Shown here: positions 33,440 to 45,542 of the stretch, piece by piece
Layout of the letters: every line of letters begins with the position of its first letter
Position numbering within the stretch: the first letter of the stretch is position 1
Assembly: GCA_900491605.1 (NCBI GenBank)
Contig: UESW01004079.1
Span: 1,421,012-1,485,011 of the forward strand
Source of the DNA: Calamus simplicifolius
Taxonomy: Eukaryota; Streptophyta; Magnoliopsida; Arecales; Arecaceae
Reading direction: 5' to 3'
DNA length: 64,000 nucleotides
Translations under genes and position numbers: made by a program
Notes under the pieces: model-generated
Told to the model about the DNA's origin: nothing
The model's database searches: none
What the model saw: only the letters and a program-made list of their open reading frames with translations

Positions 33440-34346
33440 TAAAACAATACGACACCCAGTTATCATCTAACGACACCCTAGCTTTAAGGCGACGACACCC
33501 GTGGGTTCACTGTTAATGTATGTGTGTCGTAGCATTAGTGCTAGGGTGTCATGAGGTTTCAACTGGGTTTCGCGAAGGATTTTCGACCTAAATCCAATCC
33601 TCTTGGGGTGTCGCGGGGATTCTCACCTTGATCAGTTCTAAGCACGAGTGTCATCGCCTTAAAGCTAGGGTGTCGTGAGCTTTCAACAGGGGTGTCTCGA
33701 AGGAGTTTCGACCGAAATCCAATTCTCCTGGGGTGTCGCGGGGATTCTCCGCGTGGTCAGTTCTAAGCACGGGTGTCGTAGCATTGGTGCTAGGGTATCA
33801 TGAGATTTCAATTGGGGTGTCGCGAAGGAGTTTCAGCCGAATTCGACAAGGGGTGTCGCGGGGGTTCTCTCCGTGATCAGTTCTAAGCATGAGTGTCATC
33901 GCCTTAAAGCTAAGGTATCGTGAGCTTTCAACAGGGGTGTCTCGAAGGAGTTTCCGCCGAAATCCAATTCTCCCTAGGGTTTCGCGGGGATTCTCTGTGC
34001 GGTCAGTTCTAAGCACAAGTGTCGTGGCATTTGTGCTAGGGTGTCATGAGATTTCAACTAGGGTGTCGCAAAGGAGTTTCAGCCGAATTTGACAAGGGGT
34101 GTCGCAGGTATTCTCACCGTGATAAGTTCTAAGCACGGGTGTCATCGCCTTAAAGCTAGGGTGTCGTAAGCTTTCAACAGGGGTGTCTCGAAGTAGTTTC
34201 GGCCAAATTCAATTCTCCTGGGGTGTCGCGAGGATTCTCTGCGCGGTCAGTTCTAAGCACTGGTGTCATGGCATTGGTGCTAGGGTATCGTGAGATTTCA
34301 ACTGGGGTGTCGCGAAGGAGTTTCGGCCGAATTCGACAAGGGGAGT
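33440..34346 (+). repeat. Right subterminal array C, left of the SIRE insertion
   Basis: About seven units of 120 bp alternate between two variants, giving a 240-bp higher order. One has GGCATTGGTGCTAGGGTGTC, the other GCCTTAAAGCTAGGGTGTCG. Each unit holds CAGTTCTAAGCACGGGTGTC and TTTCGGCCGAATTCGACAAG. The array is the reverse complement of array A2. It is cut by SIRE copy B at 34347. Confidence 0.9.
34342..34346. other. Target-site duplication GGAGT, left copy (SIRE copy B)
   Basis: GGAGT directly precedes TGTTGGTCC and is repeated exactly at 44790-44794. Confidence 0.95.
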
Positions 34347-36011
34347 TGTTGGTCCAGATGACAACCCAAGAGGGGGGGGGGTGAATTGGGTTCTTTTAAA
34401 AATTTAGCCTTTTAAAATAGTTTGCTTAAGAAGAATGAAAGGCAAATGCAATGTAAATACAAAGTGCAGTGAATAAAACAGAGATAGAGATAGAGTCAAT
34501 GGAAGCACGGCAAACACAAAGATTTTATAGTGGTTCGGTGTATCCAACACCTACGTCCACTCCCAAGATTCACTTGGGTCCACACTATAATCTTCCTTGA
34601 TTACAGCCGAGTTGTTTTACAAGCTCACAACTCAAACTTGTTGTTTTCCCGGGATCACAACGAACCCAGCTGGTTTTCCGGGCTCACCAGCACAAAAACC
34701 CTAACACAAGCTATACCAAGCTTGTACCGAGGTAAGACTACCTCCACTAGTTCAATCCCCCAGATTGAACTAGACACAAACAAAGAAATATTGTTTTTCA
34801 AGTACACAGCTCCTCAATGAGCAGATAATCAAATAAAAGAATAAAGTTTAGAAAAGCCTGATTTGTAGTTGGTTGGCTTTTGAGCTTTTCTTCTTTTCTT
34901 CTTTTCTTCTTCTCCTTGCTAGATTGAATCAAGCCTCAGCTCCGATTCTTCACAGTTGAAGCAGTTGATTTTGAGCTTTTTCTTCCTTTCTTTGAATGTT
35001 GAAAATCTTTTGATTTGCTCTTGAATAGCTCTTGGATTTTCTTCTGAAGCTTCTTGGATTGTTGAACTTGAGCACAGAAGAAGCTTCCTTTGATTTCACA
35101 CTTTTCTTTCACTCTATTTTGAATCTCGGATTTTTTCAAATGATGCTCTGTTTTTCCTCTTTTTTTTTTCTTTTTCTCTCTTGATTTGATATCTCTCTAT
35201 TGTATATCTTTGATTTGAAAACGGCTTCTCTATTTATAGATTCTGCAAAAATATAGCCGTTAGAAACAAAGAAAATAGCCGTTAGAAAAATCTTACCGTT
35301 GACGCTGAGTTGGCATTCAGAAAAATCGCCCAGATTTGTTGGAGTCGACTCCTGCTTTCGCGAGTCGGCTCGAACGATACCAAAAATAGAAATATTCAGA
35401 AAGTTAAAGGGTCGACTCATCGAAAATAAGGTGTCGACTCCTGACAGTCGGGGGTCGACTCATGAAAAGTTGGGGTCGACTCGCGAAGTGCTCAGAAAAA
35501 CACTCTGGTGTCTGAGCGGAGTCGACTCACACAGTCATGGAGTCGGCTCGACAGAATCGGGGGTCGACTCTTGAAATCACAGGGGTCGACTCGAGAAAAT
35601 CAGAATCTCTGTATACTGAGTGGAGTCGACTCTGAAACTCTAGAGTCGGCTCCGGAACGTATCAAAAATCAGAGAATTTTCTGATTGACTTGAAATTCGT
35701 TCCAGATTCATTTTAAATCAATTTTTTGACTTGAATACAATAAAATTGTCATTAGGAATCAATTCAAGAAATGTTCCAAAAACTCATTGATTAAATATGA
35801 AGTATAAAATTTCTTTTTGAAAGCTTAAACATGGAGCTTGAAGTTACTTTCAAATTGATTAAAGTCATACTTAACATACTCATTGATTGTTCTAAATAAA
35901 TTCATTGCTCATGTAAATAAACTCATTGCATCTTTTAATATACTCATGGCTTTTGGTAATCATCAAAATCAATAAGATTGGGGCAACAATTTCTCAACAA
36001 TCTCCCCAACA
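34347..36011 (-). repeat. 3' LTR of SIRE copy B
   Basis: The LTR is 1665 bp and ends in TGTTGG and CCCCAACA as written on +. It contains the inverted TATA box (35231-35238) and the GAGTCGAC cluster at about 35338-35655. It matches 43107-44789 with small differences, some in homopolymer runs. Confidence 0.96.
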
Positions 36012-36024
36012 ATCTCCCCTTTTT
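36012..36024 (-). other. Polypurine tract of SIRE copy B
   Basis: The minus strand reads AAAAAGGGGAGAT, equivalent to the copy A tract, directly inside the 3' LTR. Confidence 0.85.
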
Positions 36025-36427
36025 GATGATGACAAAAACATTGAGTATATGCATGATTGATTAAAGAATTTATTTATTTTATTTTATAGGCTTAGGCTCC
36101 CCCTGAATGAGGTAGCTCCCCCTATGAAACTCAATTAAATATTTTCATTCAATTTTTAATTTCAATTTTTAATTTCTCCCATGCATATACAGTTATAAAA
36201 CTCTCCCCCTTTTTTGTTATCAACAAAAAGGTAGAGATGCATCAAACATAATCATTCATTCATTCATTCAATATGTTTTAACAAAATCTGAGATTCATTG
36301 ATAATAGAAGTACATTTAAACTCAGATTACATTGAGCATTCAAAAAGACTTTTCATTACATCAATGTATCAAAATGTAAAACATAATATGAACTTCATTA
36401 CATTGCAAAGACTAAGCATCTAATACA

Positions 36428-37789
36428 TCAAAAGTGAGTCCTTACAATCCTAGTTAAGTGATCTATAATATTTTTCATTCCATCAGTTTGAATCTTAACA
36501 TAATCCTTCAGTCTTTCATCACAAAAGTGCAAGCAGTCAATATTTTATCTTGGAGTTCAGCATTGCATTTTGCATAGGTTTCACCATCTCCACAGATGTC
36601 TTTAAGTTCTTCAAATATATTCTTTAGGTCTCCACTTAAAGACTCAGATGAAGTGCTAAGAGTTGATTCAATCTTGGTGATCCGATCATCTAAAGAGTAA
36701 AGAGTTTCTTTAAGATTCATAAACTTGTTTCAAACTCTGATTTCAATTTATCTGCCTGATCATCAAGAAGACCTTTAAGCTGCCTTAACTGAAGTCTGAA
36801 AAACCAGACGAAGAAGATGACTGATCAACCATCGGAGCAGGGGAAGGGGCAGGAGCAGAACAGGAGAGCTCGGAGGTACAGGCGATGAATGTCTAACTGA
36901 CGGTCCAGGTGCCTCAATGGCGGCTCTATCTTCCATCAACCTTTCCTTTCCCATCTGCCATTCTTCTTACAAAACCCATCTATGAATAGTGGCCAAACTA
37001 TAAAAATCGGTGTGTCTTAAGTTCCTCATTGGCTCACTATCTGATATGATTATCCCTTGGCTTTGAAAGATTTTAGTAAGAATCATGCCGTAGGGTAAAC
37101 TGGATTTTCTCTTGCCCCACAATCGCAATATACCATAAATCATGCTGGAAGGTTAATGGGTTTACCAGTTACAATTGCATCCATTACAAAATATCTCTTT
37201 CAGACACATAGTCAAATCTCCCAATCTTGGGGAATAGGATTCTACTACAAATGTTGTGGAGAAGTCTCAATTCTAAGGATAATTGATTAGCAAAGACTTC
37301 TTCAAAACCAACAATCTCCCTGTTAAGCAATCTAGAAGAGCTGGGCTTCTATCATCAGAAGAAAAAGTAGAAGTACCTGACATGGAAGATCCAACAATCT
37401 TGAAAGCAAATCCAGTCACTGAATTCTATTTCCTCTAAATGCTTACAAGTCCATTGTCTCCTCTAGATAGATTCTTATAAAATTCTTTGACTAGGCTGGG
37501 TAGGTAGGACAATCTAAAGAACAATCTTTTCCCAACCCATTTCAATCAACTGCCTTCCCACAAGAAATCCTTCGCCTCAAATAATTCAAAATCGACTTTC
37601 CTCCCGGTTGTAATCACTCTATCGGCAAGTCTATCTACCTGAGATGGAGCCGTAGAGGGAGAAGCACTAGGAGTCGAAGAGGATGAGGTTGAATCCAAGC
37701 TCGGTGAAGGTTCACGCCTCACGTCTTCCTCACCGCCTTCTTCCTTTTACTCCGGCCGCACCAAGGTTAGATCCGGGTTTTAGGGCCAT
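36428..37789 (-). pseudogene. Env-position gene of SIRE copy B (heavily decayed)
   Basis: The ATG at 37789-37787 (MALKPGSNLGAAG) and the C-terminus at 36428 (DHLTRIVRTHF) correspond to the copy A gene at 14224-15626. Between them the frame changes many times. The longest open piece (36720-36508) holds the coiled-coil part, RITKIESTLSTSSESL. There is no envelope-like membrane segment here either. Comparison with copy A shows that the decay happened before or at amplification, because the LTRs of this copy are still nearly identical. Confidence 0.75.
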
Positions 37790-37887
37790 TGATCTATTGG
37801 AAGGGTTAATCAGGGATTTCTGAGGATTTGGAAGGTTGGAAAAATTTTGGAGAGAGTATTTGGAGATTGAGATTGAAATGAGCGGCG

Positions 37888-38075
37888 AGTCGACTCTGCC
37901 CTAGATAAATCGACCTGGGACCACTTCGAGTCGGCTCCCGCAAAGCGAGGGGTCGACTCCGGACAGTCACAGAAAACTATCCCGAAGTGGAGTCGACTCG
38001 CGCAGAGAAGGGGTCGACTCTAGAGTTTCAGTAGAAACATGGAGTCGACTCCGATACTCACCGAGTCGGCTCCGA
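37888..38075 (-). promoter_or_regulatory. Internal GAGTCGAC cluster of SIRE copy B
   Basis: Seven or so GAGTCGAC/GAGCCGAC motifs lie upstream of the env-position ATG (minus strand). They are conserved with copy A (13932-14133). Confidence 0.5.
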
Positions 38076-38258
38076 GACCATTTCAGAGCAAAAATAAAGT
38101 TTCAGATAATCTGAAATGTGTCCGGATATGATCATAAAAATTGATAAAATAATCATTGGATTTTAATAGATCAATTAGATGTGAATTCTAGATAAGATTT
38201 CCTTAAAGATCAAGGATTTGAAAGAATTTTAGATAAAATTTCCTTAGGGGTTTCAAAT

Positions 38259-39838
38259 TCATTCTAATGGATCACAAATCCCTAACTCTCCTCTAAGATA
38301 ACAGAATCTTTCTTCACTTAAGGGTTTTGTAAATATATCTGCTAATTGTTCTTCAGTATTCACATAATCAAGACAAATTTCATTATTGGCAACATGTTCT
38401 CTTATAAAGTGATATCTAATTTCAATATGCTTTGTTCTAGAATGTTGAATTGGATTTTTAGTTAGATTGATTGCACTTGTATTATCACATCTTATAGGTG
38501 TCTTATCAAGTGTGATACCATAGTCTTCAAGTTGTCGCTTAATCCATAGGATTTGAGCACAGCAACTTCCAGCTGCAACATATTCAGCTTCAGTAGTTGA
38601 TAATGCAACTGAATTTTGCTTTTTGCTAAACCATGAGATTAAGTTACTTCCTAAGAATTGGCATGCACCACTTGTGCTTTTTCTATCTAACTTACATCCA
38701 GCATAATCAGAATCAGAATATGCAATCAGATTTAATGTTGAGTCTCTAGAATACCATAAACCTACATTTTTTGTTCCACTTAAGTATCTTAGTATTCTTT
38801 TAACAGCAATTAAATGTGATTCTTTAGGTTCAGACTGAAATCTAGCACATAAGCAAACAGCAAACATTATGTCTGGTCTACTTGCAGTTAAGTAAAGTAG
38901 GGATCCGATTATACCTCGATAATATTTTTGATCAACCTTCTTACCTTCTTCATCTTTGTCCAGCTTGCATGAAGGACTCATTGGTGTTCCGAGGGGTTTG
39001 ATTGATTCCATACCAAACTTCTTTAGAATTTCTCTTGTGTACTTTGTTTGGTTGATAAAGATTCCCTCTTTGCTTTGTTTGATTTGGAGTCCAAGGAAGA
39101 AATTGAGTTCTCCCATCATGCTCATTTCAAATTCTCCCTGCATTAACTTAGCAAACTCTTGACATAGAAGATTGTTAGTAGCACCAAAAATGATATCATC
39201 AACATATATTTGAACTACTAATAAATCTTTACCTTTTCTTTTCAAAAACAATGTTTTATCAACATTTCCTCTTGTAAAATCATTTTCAATTAAAATTTAC
39301 TTAATCTATCATACCAAGCTCTAGGTGCTTGTTTCAAACCATATAAAGCTTTGTGCAATTTAAAAACGTGATTTGAAAATTCATGATCTTCAAAACCTGG
39401 TGGTTGTTCTACATATACTTCTTCATTTATAAATCCATTTAGAAAAGCACTTTTTACATCCATTTGAAATAAGTTAAAATTCATGTGACATGCAAATGCA
39501 AGTAATAGTCTAATGGCTTCTAATCTAGCTACTGGTGCAAAGGTTTCATCAAAATCAATACCTTCTTCTTGATTATATCCTTTTGCAACTAATCTAGCTT
39601 TGTTTCTAATTACTATGCCATTTTCATCTAGTTTATTTCTAAATATCCATTTTGATCCTATAACAGAATGATCTTTAGGTCTTTCCACTAATGTCCATAC
39701 ATTATTTCTAGTGAATTGATTTAATTCTTCTTGCATTGCTAACATCCAATTATTATCTTTTTCAGCTTCTTCAATAGTTTTAGGTTCAATTTGTGATACA
39801 AATGCAAGATGATTACTAATATTCTCATAGATGATCTA
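38259..39838 (-). pseudogene. Reverse transcriptase and RNase H of SIRE copy B (frameshifted)
   Basis: The frame 39745-39290 carries NVWTLVERP, KARLVAKGYNQEEG, FAPVARLEAIR, QMDVKSAFLNGF and LYGLKQAPRAWYDRL. A frameshift near 39285 leads to 39251-38259 with the catalytic YVDDIIFGAT and then FFLGLQIKQ. The RNase H follows with AYSDSDYAGC, ALSTTEAEYVAAG and ADIFTKPLSEERF. Upstream, the join to integrase is shifted near 39750-39835. Only two or three lesions separate this from an open frame. It is the better-preserved RT-RNase H of the two copies. Confidence 0.93.
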
Positions 39839-40030
39839 GTTCTTATTCCTTGAGATGGATCACCTATAATCAATTCCTTAGGGTGACTATAAGCGTATCT
39901 CCAATCCCTAGGTAGATCTACATCATTATGATTAGTGTTAGTATCATCAGCCTTAGGTGAATCATTATCTTTAGCTTCTTGTTCATGATCTGAAGATACA
40001 TCAATATTTAATTTTTCAAGATCTTTTCAA

Positions 40031-41385
40031 TTATGTTTGTATCTTCTTCATCATCAATCCTTTTGGAACTTGAGTTGCTAAAGATTCATCAAAAACTACA
40101 TGAATAGATTCTTCAACAACTAAAGTTTTCTTGTTAAATACTCTATATGCTTTACTAGTTGTTGAATATCCTAAGAATATTCCTTCATCAGATTTAGCAT
40201 CAAATTTGCCTAAATTATTTTTACCATTATTATGAATAAAACATTTACAACCAAATGCATGAAAATATTTAATGTTGGGTTTTCTATCATGCCATAATTC
40301 ATAAGGTGTTTTCTTTAAAATAGGTCTTATTAATGCTCTATTTAGGATGTAACATGCTGTGTTAATAGCTTCCGCCCAAAAGTATTTCGGGAGTTTACTT
40401 TCACATAGCATGGTACGGGCCATGTCTTCTAGAGTTCTATTTTTCCTTTCAACTACTCCATTTTGTTGAGGGGTTCTTGGTGCAGAAAAATTATGATTAA
40501 TACCATTTTCATTGCAAAAACTTTCAAATAAGTGATTTTCAAATTCAGTTCCATGATCACTTCTTAGAGACACTATGGTAGTGTTTTTCTCATTTGTTAC
40601 TTTCTTGAAGAATTTCAGGAATATCGAGAAAGTCTCATCTTTGTGAGCTAAAAACATTACCCAAGTGAATCTAGAGTAATCATCTACTATCACAAGACCA
40701 TATTTCTTTCCTCCTAGACTTGTGGTTCTAGTTGGTCCAAAAAGGTCCATGTGAAGTAGCTCTAATGGCCTAGAAGTTGAAACAACATTTTTAGATTTAA
40801 AAGAACTTCTCGTTTGTTTTCCAAACTGACATGCATCACATATTTTGTTATTTTCAAAATCTATTTTAGGTAGACCTTTTACTAAATCCATTCTAATTAG
40901 TTTTGAAATCAGGTGTGTGCTTGCGTGACCTAATCTTCGATGCCACAACCAACCAATCTCATTCATATTAGCATTATTAGCAACTAAGCAATGATTATTA
41001 GTAGACAAATTGTCTAAGTCAATCAAGTATACATTGCCATTTCTATTTCCAATAAAAACAATGCTATTATCAATGGGATTAGCTACTGTGCATATAGAAG
41101 ATTCAAATGATACTTTAAAACCTTTGTCACATAATTGACTTATACTAATTAAGTTATGCTTTAAACCATCAACATAAAGTACATTTTCAATATATGTGGA
41201 GGGAGTTATTTGAATGTTACCAAACCCCAAGATTTGGCCTTTGCCATTGTCGCCAAATGTAACTCCTCCTCTTTTCTTCAAGGGTGATGAATTCTTCTTT
41301 GTCACCCGTCATATGTCTTGAGCAGCCACTATCAAGATACCACTTTCTCTTTGATCTCTTGGCCACAAGACATTCCTGCAATGAT
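40031..41385 (-). pseudogene. Protease and integrase of SIRE copy B (frameshifted)
   Basis: The protease active site WYLDSGCSRHMTG reads near 41345-41305; the frame then shifts by one and 41305-40031 stays open. This long frame holds VTFGDNGKGQILG, the HHCC finger (LWHRRLGHASTHL ... CDACQFGK) and the integrase core with HMDLFGPT, RSDHGTEF and PQQNGVVERKNRT. It also covers the copia C-terminal block ending in DESLATQVPKG, where a second shift occurs near 40050. Confidence 0.92.
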
Positions 41386-41387
41386 GA

Positions 41388-43045
41388 TCAAGTCTTATGT
41401 TTAGGTACCCAAGCTTTCTTGGGTCCTTCATGGTTAGTAGCAACAAAAATTGTTCCTTTCGGAACCCATATTTTCTTTCCTTTAATATTTAAGTTTTTAT
41501 TAGGTTTTAGAATTTTACATTCATAAGATTTATGTCCTTTTTGATTACATTTAAAGCATGTAAAATTACTTTGGCCAGCACGCACAAAAATATTTTTCAG
41601 TGATTTTTGTTTTCTTAAAGTGTTATACCCTAATCCGGCTTTGTCAAAAACTGCTTTTTGACTATTTAATAACATGTCCAATTTAGTTGAGCTTAAGGTA
41701 AACTTATCAACTATGTTCTTATGTTTTTCAACCTCTTTCCTTAGTTTATCATTTTCATTGGAAATTAATTCTTTTTCTTTTACAAAATTTCATTTTCAGA
41801 TTTAAGTTTCTTAACTTCATTATTAAGATCTTCCTTTTCTTTAATGAAAGTTAAATTTTCATTTTTCAAAAGCTTGTATTTCTTTTTCAAAACCTTGAAA
41901 TCGCCGACAAGTTCATTAAAAGCATCAAATAATTCATCAAATGCAAATTCATCGCAAGGGTTATCGGAACTTACCTCATCGTTGTCGTCCGCCATAAAAC
42001 ATACATTTGCGACTTCCTTTTGTTCTTCTTCTTCGGAAGAAGATTCTTCGCTATCACTCCAAGTCGCCACATAAGCCTTCTTTTTCTTTTTGTAGGCTTT
42101 CTTCAATTTAGGACATTCATTCCTAAAGTGCCCCGGTTTATTACACTCATAGCAAGTCAAGGGGTCTTTCTCTTTTTCTTTGTCCTTGTCCTTGTTCTTA
42201 TCCTTTTCTCCTTCCCACTTTGCTCCAAATTTCTTCTTGTGGAAGGGTTTCTTTCTCCTCATGAATCTTTTAAACTTTTTAGCTAAGAGAGCAGTCTCTT
42301 CATCATCATCATCATCATCGCTGCTGCTCTCTTCTTCTTTTGCAGCTTTGAGGGCAATCACTTTCTTCTTCTTTGTGTCCTCCTCTACATGCTGCTTCAT
42401 TGTCAGCTCATGGGTCATAAGTGATCCTAGAAGCTCCTCTAAGGGTAGAGTGTTGAGGTCCTTTGCTTCTTGGATTGCTGTCATTTTTGCTTCCCATGAT
42501 CTTGGTAGTGACCTAAGAATTTTTCGAACAAGTTCTGAGTTAGTATATGTCTTACCAAGACTTTTTAAACCATTTACAATATCTGTAAATCTAGTATACA
42601 TGCATGCAATGGTTTCAGATTGTTCCATGCTAAACAACTCATATTTATGAACAAGAATATTAATTTTAGATTCTTTTACTTGGTTGGTACCCTCATGGGT
42701 AACCTCTAATCTATCCCAAATCTCCTTTGCGGAATTACATGTGGAGATTCTATTAAATTCATTTGCATCTAAAGAGCAATATAAAACATTCATGGCTTTA
42801 GCGTTAAGCTGTGCCATCTTCCTATCATTATCATTCCAGTCCCTTTCGGGCTTAGGAACAATAGTGCCATCAATAACATGTGTGGGTGTACTAGGTCCAT
42901 TAATTATAACACCCCATAGTTCATAATCAGAAGCTTGAATGAATATCCTCATTCTAGCTTTCCAATATGAATAATTTGAACCATTAAACAGTGGAGGTCT
43001 ATTCGTAGAATGACCTTCAGCAAATGATCCAACTTGAGTTGCCAT
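41388..43045 (-). pseudogene. gag of SIRE copy B (one main frameshift)
   Basis: From the ATG at 43045 the frame stays open for 421 residues: MATQVGSFAEGHSTNRPP, the gag core, an acidic Asp run, a Lys-rich stretch and zinc knuckle CYECNKPGHFRNEC. A coiled-coil tail follows (LKKKYKLLKNENLTF). A shift near 41785 breaks it. The remaining frame (41681-41388) has a second zinc knuckle, CFKCNQKGHKSYEC, and KIWVPKGTIFVATN leading to protease. Two widely spaced knuckles separated by a long coiled coil give an unusually long gag. Confidence 0.92.
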
Positions 43046-43092
43046 TTGGATCTTTAGCTCTTGATCGTGTGATCAAAATCTAATGAGCACTA

Positions 43093-43104
43093 GCTCTGAT
43101 ACCA
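43093..43104 (-). other. Primer binding site of SIRE copy B (initiator tRNA-Met)
   Basis: GCTCTGATACCA on + is the reverse complement of TGGTATCAGAGC, two bases inside the 5' LTR. Confidence 0.95.
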
Positions 43105-43106
43105 AT

Positions 43107-44789
43107 TGTTGGCCCAGATGACAACCCAAGAGGGGGGGGTGAATTGGGTTCTTTAAAAAATTTAGCCTTTTAAAATAGTTTGCTTAAGAAGAATGAAAGC
43201 AAATGCAATGTAAATACAAAGTGCAGTGAATAAAACAGAGATAGAGATAGAGTCAATGGAAGCACGGCAAACACAAAGATTTTATAGTGGTTCGGTGTAT
43301 CCAACACCTACGTCCACTCCCAAGATTCACTTGGGTCCACACTATAATCTTCCTTGATTACAGCCGAGTTGTTTTACAAGCTCACAACTCAAACTTGTTG
43401 TTTTTCCGGGATCACAACGAACCCAGCCGGTTTTCCGGGCTCACCAGCACAAAAACCCTAACACAAGCTATACCAAGCTTGTACCGAGGTAAGACTACCT
43501 CCACTAGTTCAATCCCCCAGATTGAACTAGACACAAACAAAGAAATATTGTTTTTCAAGTACACAGCTCCTCAATGAGCAGATAATCAAATAAAAGAATA
43601 AAGTTTAGAAAAGCCTGATTTGTAGTTGGTTGGCTTTTGAGCTTTTCTTCTTTTCTTCTTCTCCTTGCTAGATTGAATAAGCCTCAGCTCCGATTCTTCA
43701 CAGTTGAAGCAGTTGAGAAGGTTTTGAGCTTTTTCTTCCTTTCTTTGAATGTTGAAAATCTTTTGATTTGCTCTTGAATAGCTCTTGGATTTTCTTCTGA
43801 AGCTTTCTTGGATTGATAAACTTGAGCACGAATGAAGCTTCCTTTGATTTCACGCTTTTCTTTCACTCTATTTTTGAATCTCGGTTTTTTCAAATAATGC
43901 TCTGTTTTTCTTCTTTTTGAAAGATTTTTCTTTTTCTCTTTGATTTGTATTTCTCTCTATATGTATATCTTTGATTTGAAAACGGCTTCTCTATTTATAG
44001 ATTCTGCAAAAATATAGCCGTTAGAAACAAAGAAATATAGCCGTTATTGAAAAATCTTACCGTTGACGCTGAGTTGGCATTCATAAAAATCACGCCCAGA
44101 TTTGTTGGAGTCGACTCCTGCTTTCCGCGAGTCGGCTCGAAGACACGATACCAAAAATAGAAATATTCAGAAAGTTAAAGGGTCGACTCATCGAAAATAA
44201 GGTGTCGACTCCTGACAGTCGGGGGTCGACTCATGAAAAGTTAGGGGTCGACTCGCGAAGTGCTCAGAAAAATAATTCTCTGGTGTCTGAGCGGAGTCGA
44301 CTCACACAGTCATGGAGTCGGCTCGACAAAATCGGGGGTCGACTCTTGAAATCACAGGGGTCGACTCGTGAAAATCAGGAATCTCTGTATACTGAGTGGA
44401 GTCGACTCTGAAACTCTAGAGTCGGCTCCGGAACGTATCGAAAATCAGAGAATTTTCTGATTGACTTGAAATTCGTTCCAGATTCATTTTAAATCAATTT
44501 TTTGACTTGAATACAATAAAATTGTCATTAGGAATCAATTCAAGAAATGTTCCAAAAACTCATTGATTGAAATATGAAGTAAAAAAATTTCTTTTTGAAA
44601 GCTTAAACATGGAGCTTGAAGTTACTTTCAAATTGATTAAAGTCATACTTAACATACTCATTGATTGTTCTAAATAAATTCATTGCTCATGTAAATAAAC
44701 TCATTGCATCTTTTAATATACTCAATGCTTTTGGTAATCATCAAAATCAATAAGATTGGGGCAATAATTTCTCAACAATCTCCCCAACA
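43107..44789 (-). repeat. 5' LTR of SIRE copy B
   Basis: The LTR is 1683 bp, TGTTGGCCC...CTCCCCAACA as written on +. The inverted TATA box is at 43992-43999 and the GAGTCGAC cluster at about 44108-44432. Confidence 0.96.
43992..43999 (-). promoter_or_regulatory. TATA box of SIRE copy B 5' LTR
   Basis: TATTTATA on + (TATAAATA on -) lies just downstream of the GAGTCGAC cluster in the direction of transcription. Confidence 0.75.
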
Positions 44790-44794
44790 GGAGT
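44790..44794. other. Target-site duplication GGAGT, right copy (SIRE copy B)
   Basis: An exact match to 34342-34346. Array C resumes immediately with CGCGGGGGTTCTC. Confidence 0.95.
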
Positions 44795-45300
44795 CGCGGG
44801 GGTTCTCTCCGTGATCAGTTAAGCACGGGTGTCGTCGCCTTAAAGCTAGGGTGTTGTGAGCTTTCAACAGGGGTGTCTCAAAGGAGTTTCGGCCGAAATC
44901 CAATTCTCCTGGGGTGTCGCGAGGATTCTCTACGCGGTCAGTTCTAAGCATGGGTGTCGTGGCATTGGTTCTAGGGTGTCGTGAGATTTCAACTGGGGTG
45001 TCGCGGAGGAGTTTCGGCCGAATTCGACAAGGGGTGTCGCGGGGGTTCTCTTCGTGATCAGTTCTAAGCACGGGTGTCGTCGTCTTAAAGCTAGGGTGTC
45101 GTGAGCTTTCAACAGGGGTGTCTCGAAGGAGTTTCGGTCGAAATCCAATTCTCCTAGGGTGTCGCGGGGATTCTCTCCGTGGTCAGTTCTAAGCACGGGT
45201 GTCGTAGCATTGGTGCTAGGGTGTCGTGAGGTTTCAAGTGGGGTGTCGCGAAGGATTTTCGGTCGAAATCCAAATCATCCTTGGGTGTCGTGAGGTTTCC
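44790..45300 (+). repeat. Right subterminal array C, right of the SIRE insertion
   Basis: About four more 120-bp units (CAGTTCTAAGCACGGGTGTC, AAAGCTAGGGTGTCG, AGTTTCGGCCGAATTCGACA) continue the array broken at 34346. The array thus totals about eleven units over roughly 1.4 kb. Confidence 0.9.
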
Positions 45301-45542
45301 TCTTGGGACGTCGTAAAACTTACTACGGTAACAGGGTATTTGGCTTCCCGAAACTCTCTTCTATTCCCCATCCCCCGAAACTCATCGAGGGGGGGCGCAA
45401 CGCTTCGATTCCTTTGAACCGCCCACTGAGATGGTGGCACGTGGCAATCGAAACACCCGCCAGGAGTACCTTAAATATGGATGGAGGAATGCCATCGTTC
45501 ATCACCTTTTCAGCTGATCTTTCAAAATTTTTGTATATTGAT
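45301..45542 (+). promoter_or_regulatory. Putative promoter and leader of the small coiled-coil ORF
   Basis: Non-repetitive sequence between array C and the ATG. TTAAATAT near 45472 (context CCTTAAATATGG) is a possible TATA box about 70 bases before the ATG. The reading frame of the ORF is open upstream to 45303, so an earlier start cannot be excluded. Confidence 0.35.

Larger units (their letters stand above)
34347..44789 (-). mobile_element. SIRE-type Ty1/copia retrotransposon, copy B (minus strand)
   Basis: Read on the minus strand: 5' LTR 44789-43107, tRNA-iMet primer site, gag, PR-INT, RT-RNase H, env-position gene, polypurine tract and 3' LTR 36011-34347. The flanking duplications GGAGT are perfect. 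The family is the same as copy A, but the LTR sequences are recognisably a different subfamily. Its two LTRs are almost identical to each other, so it inserted recently into MULE array C. gag-pol has fewer frameshifts than copy A; the env-position gene has more. Confidence 0.95.
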
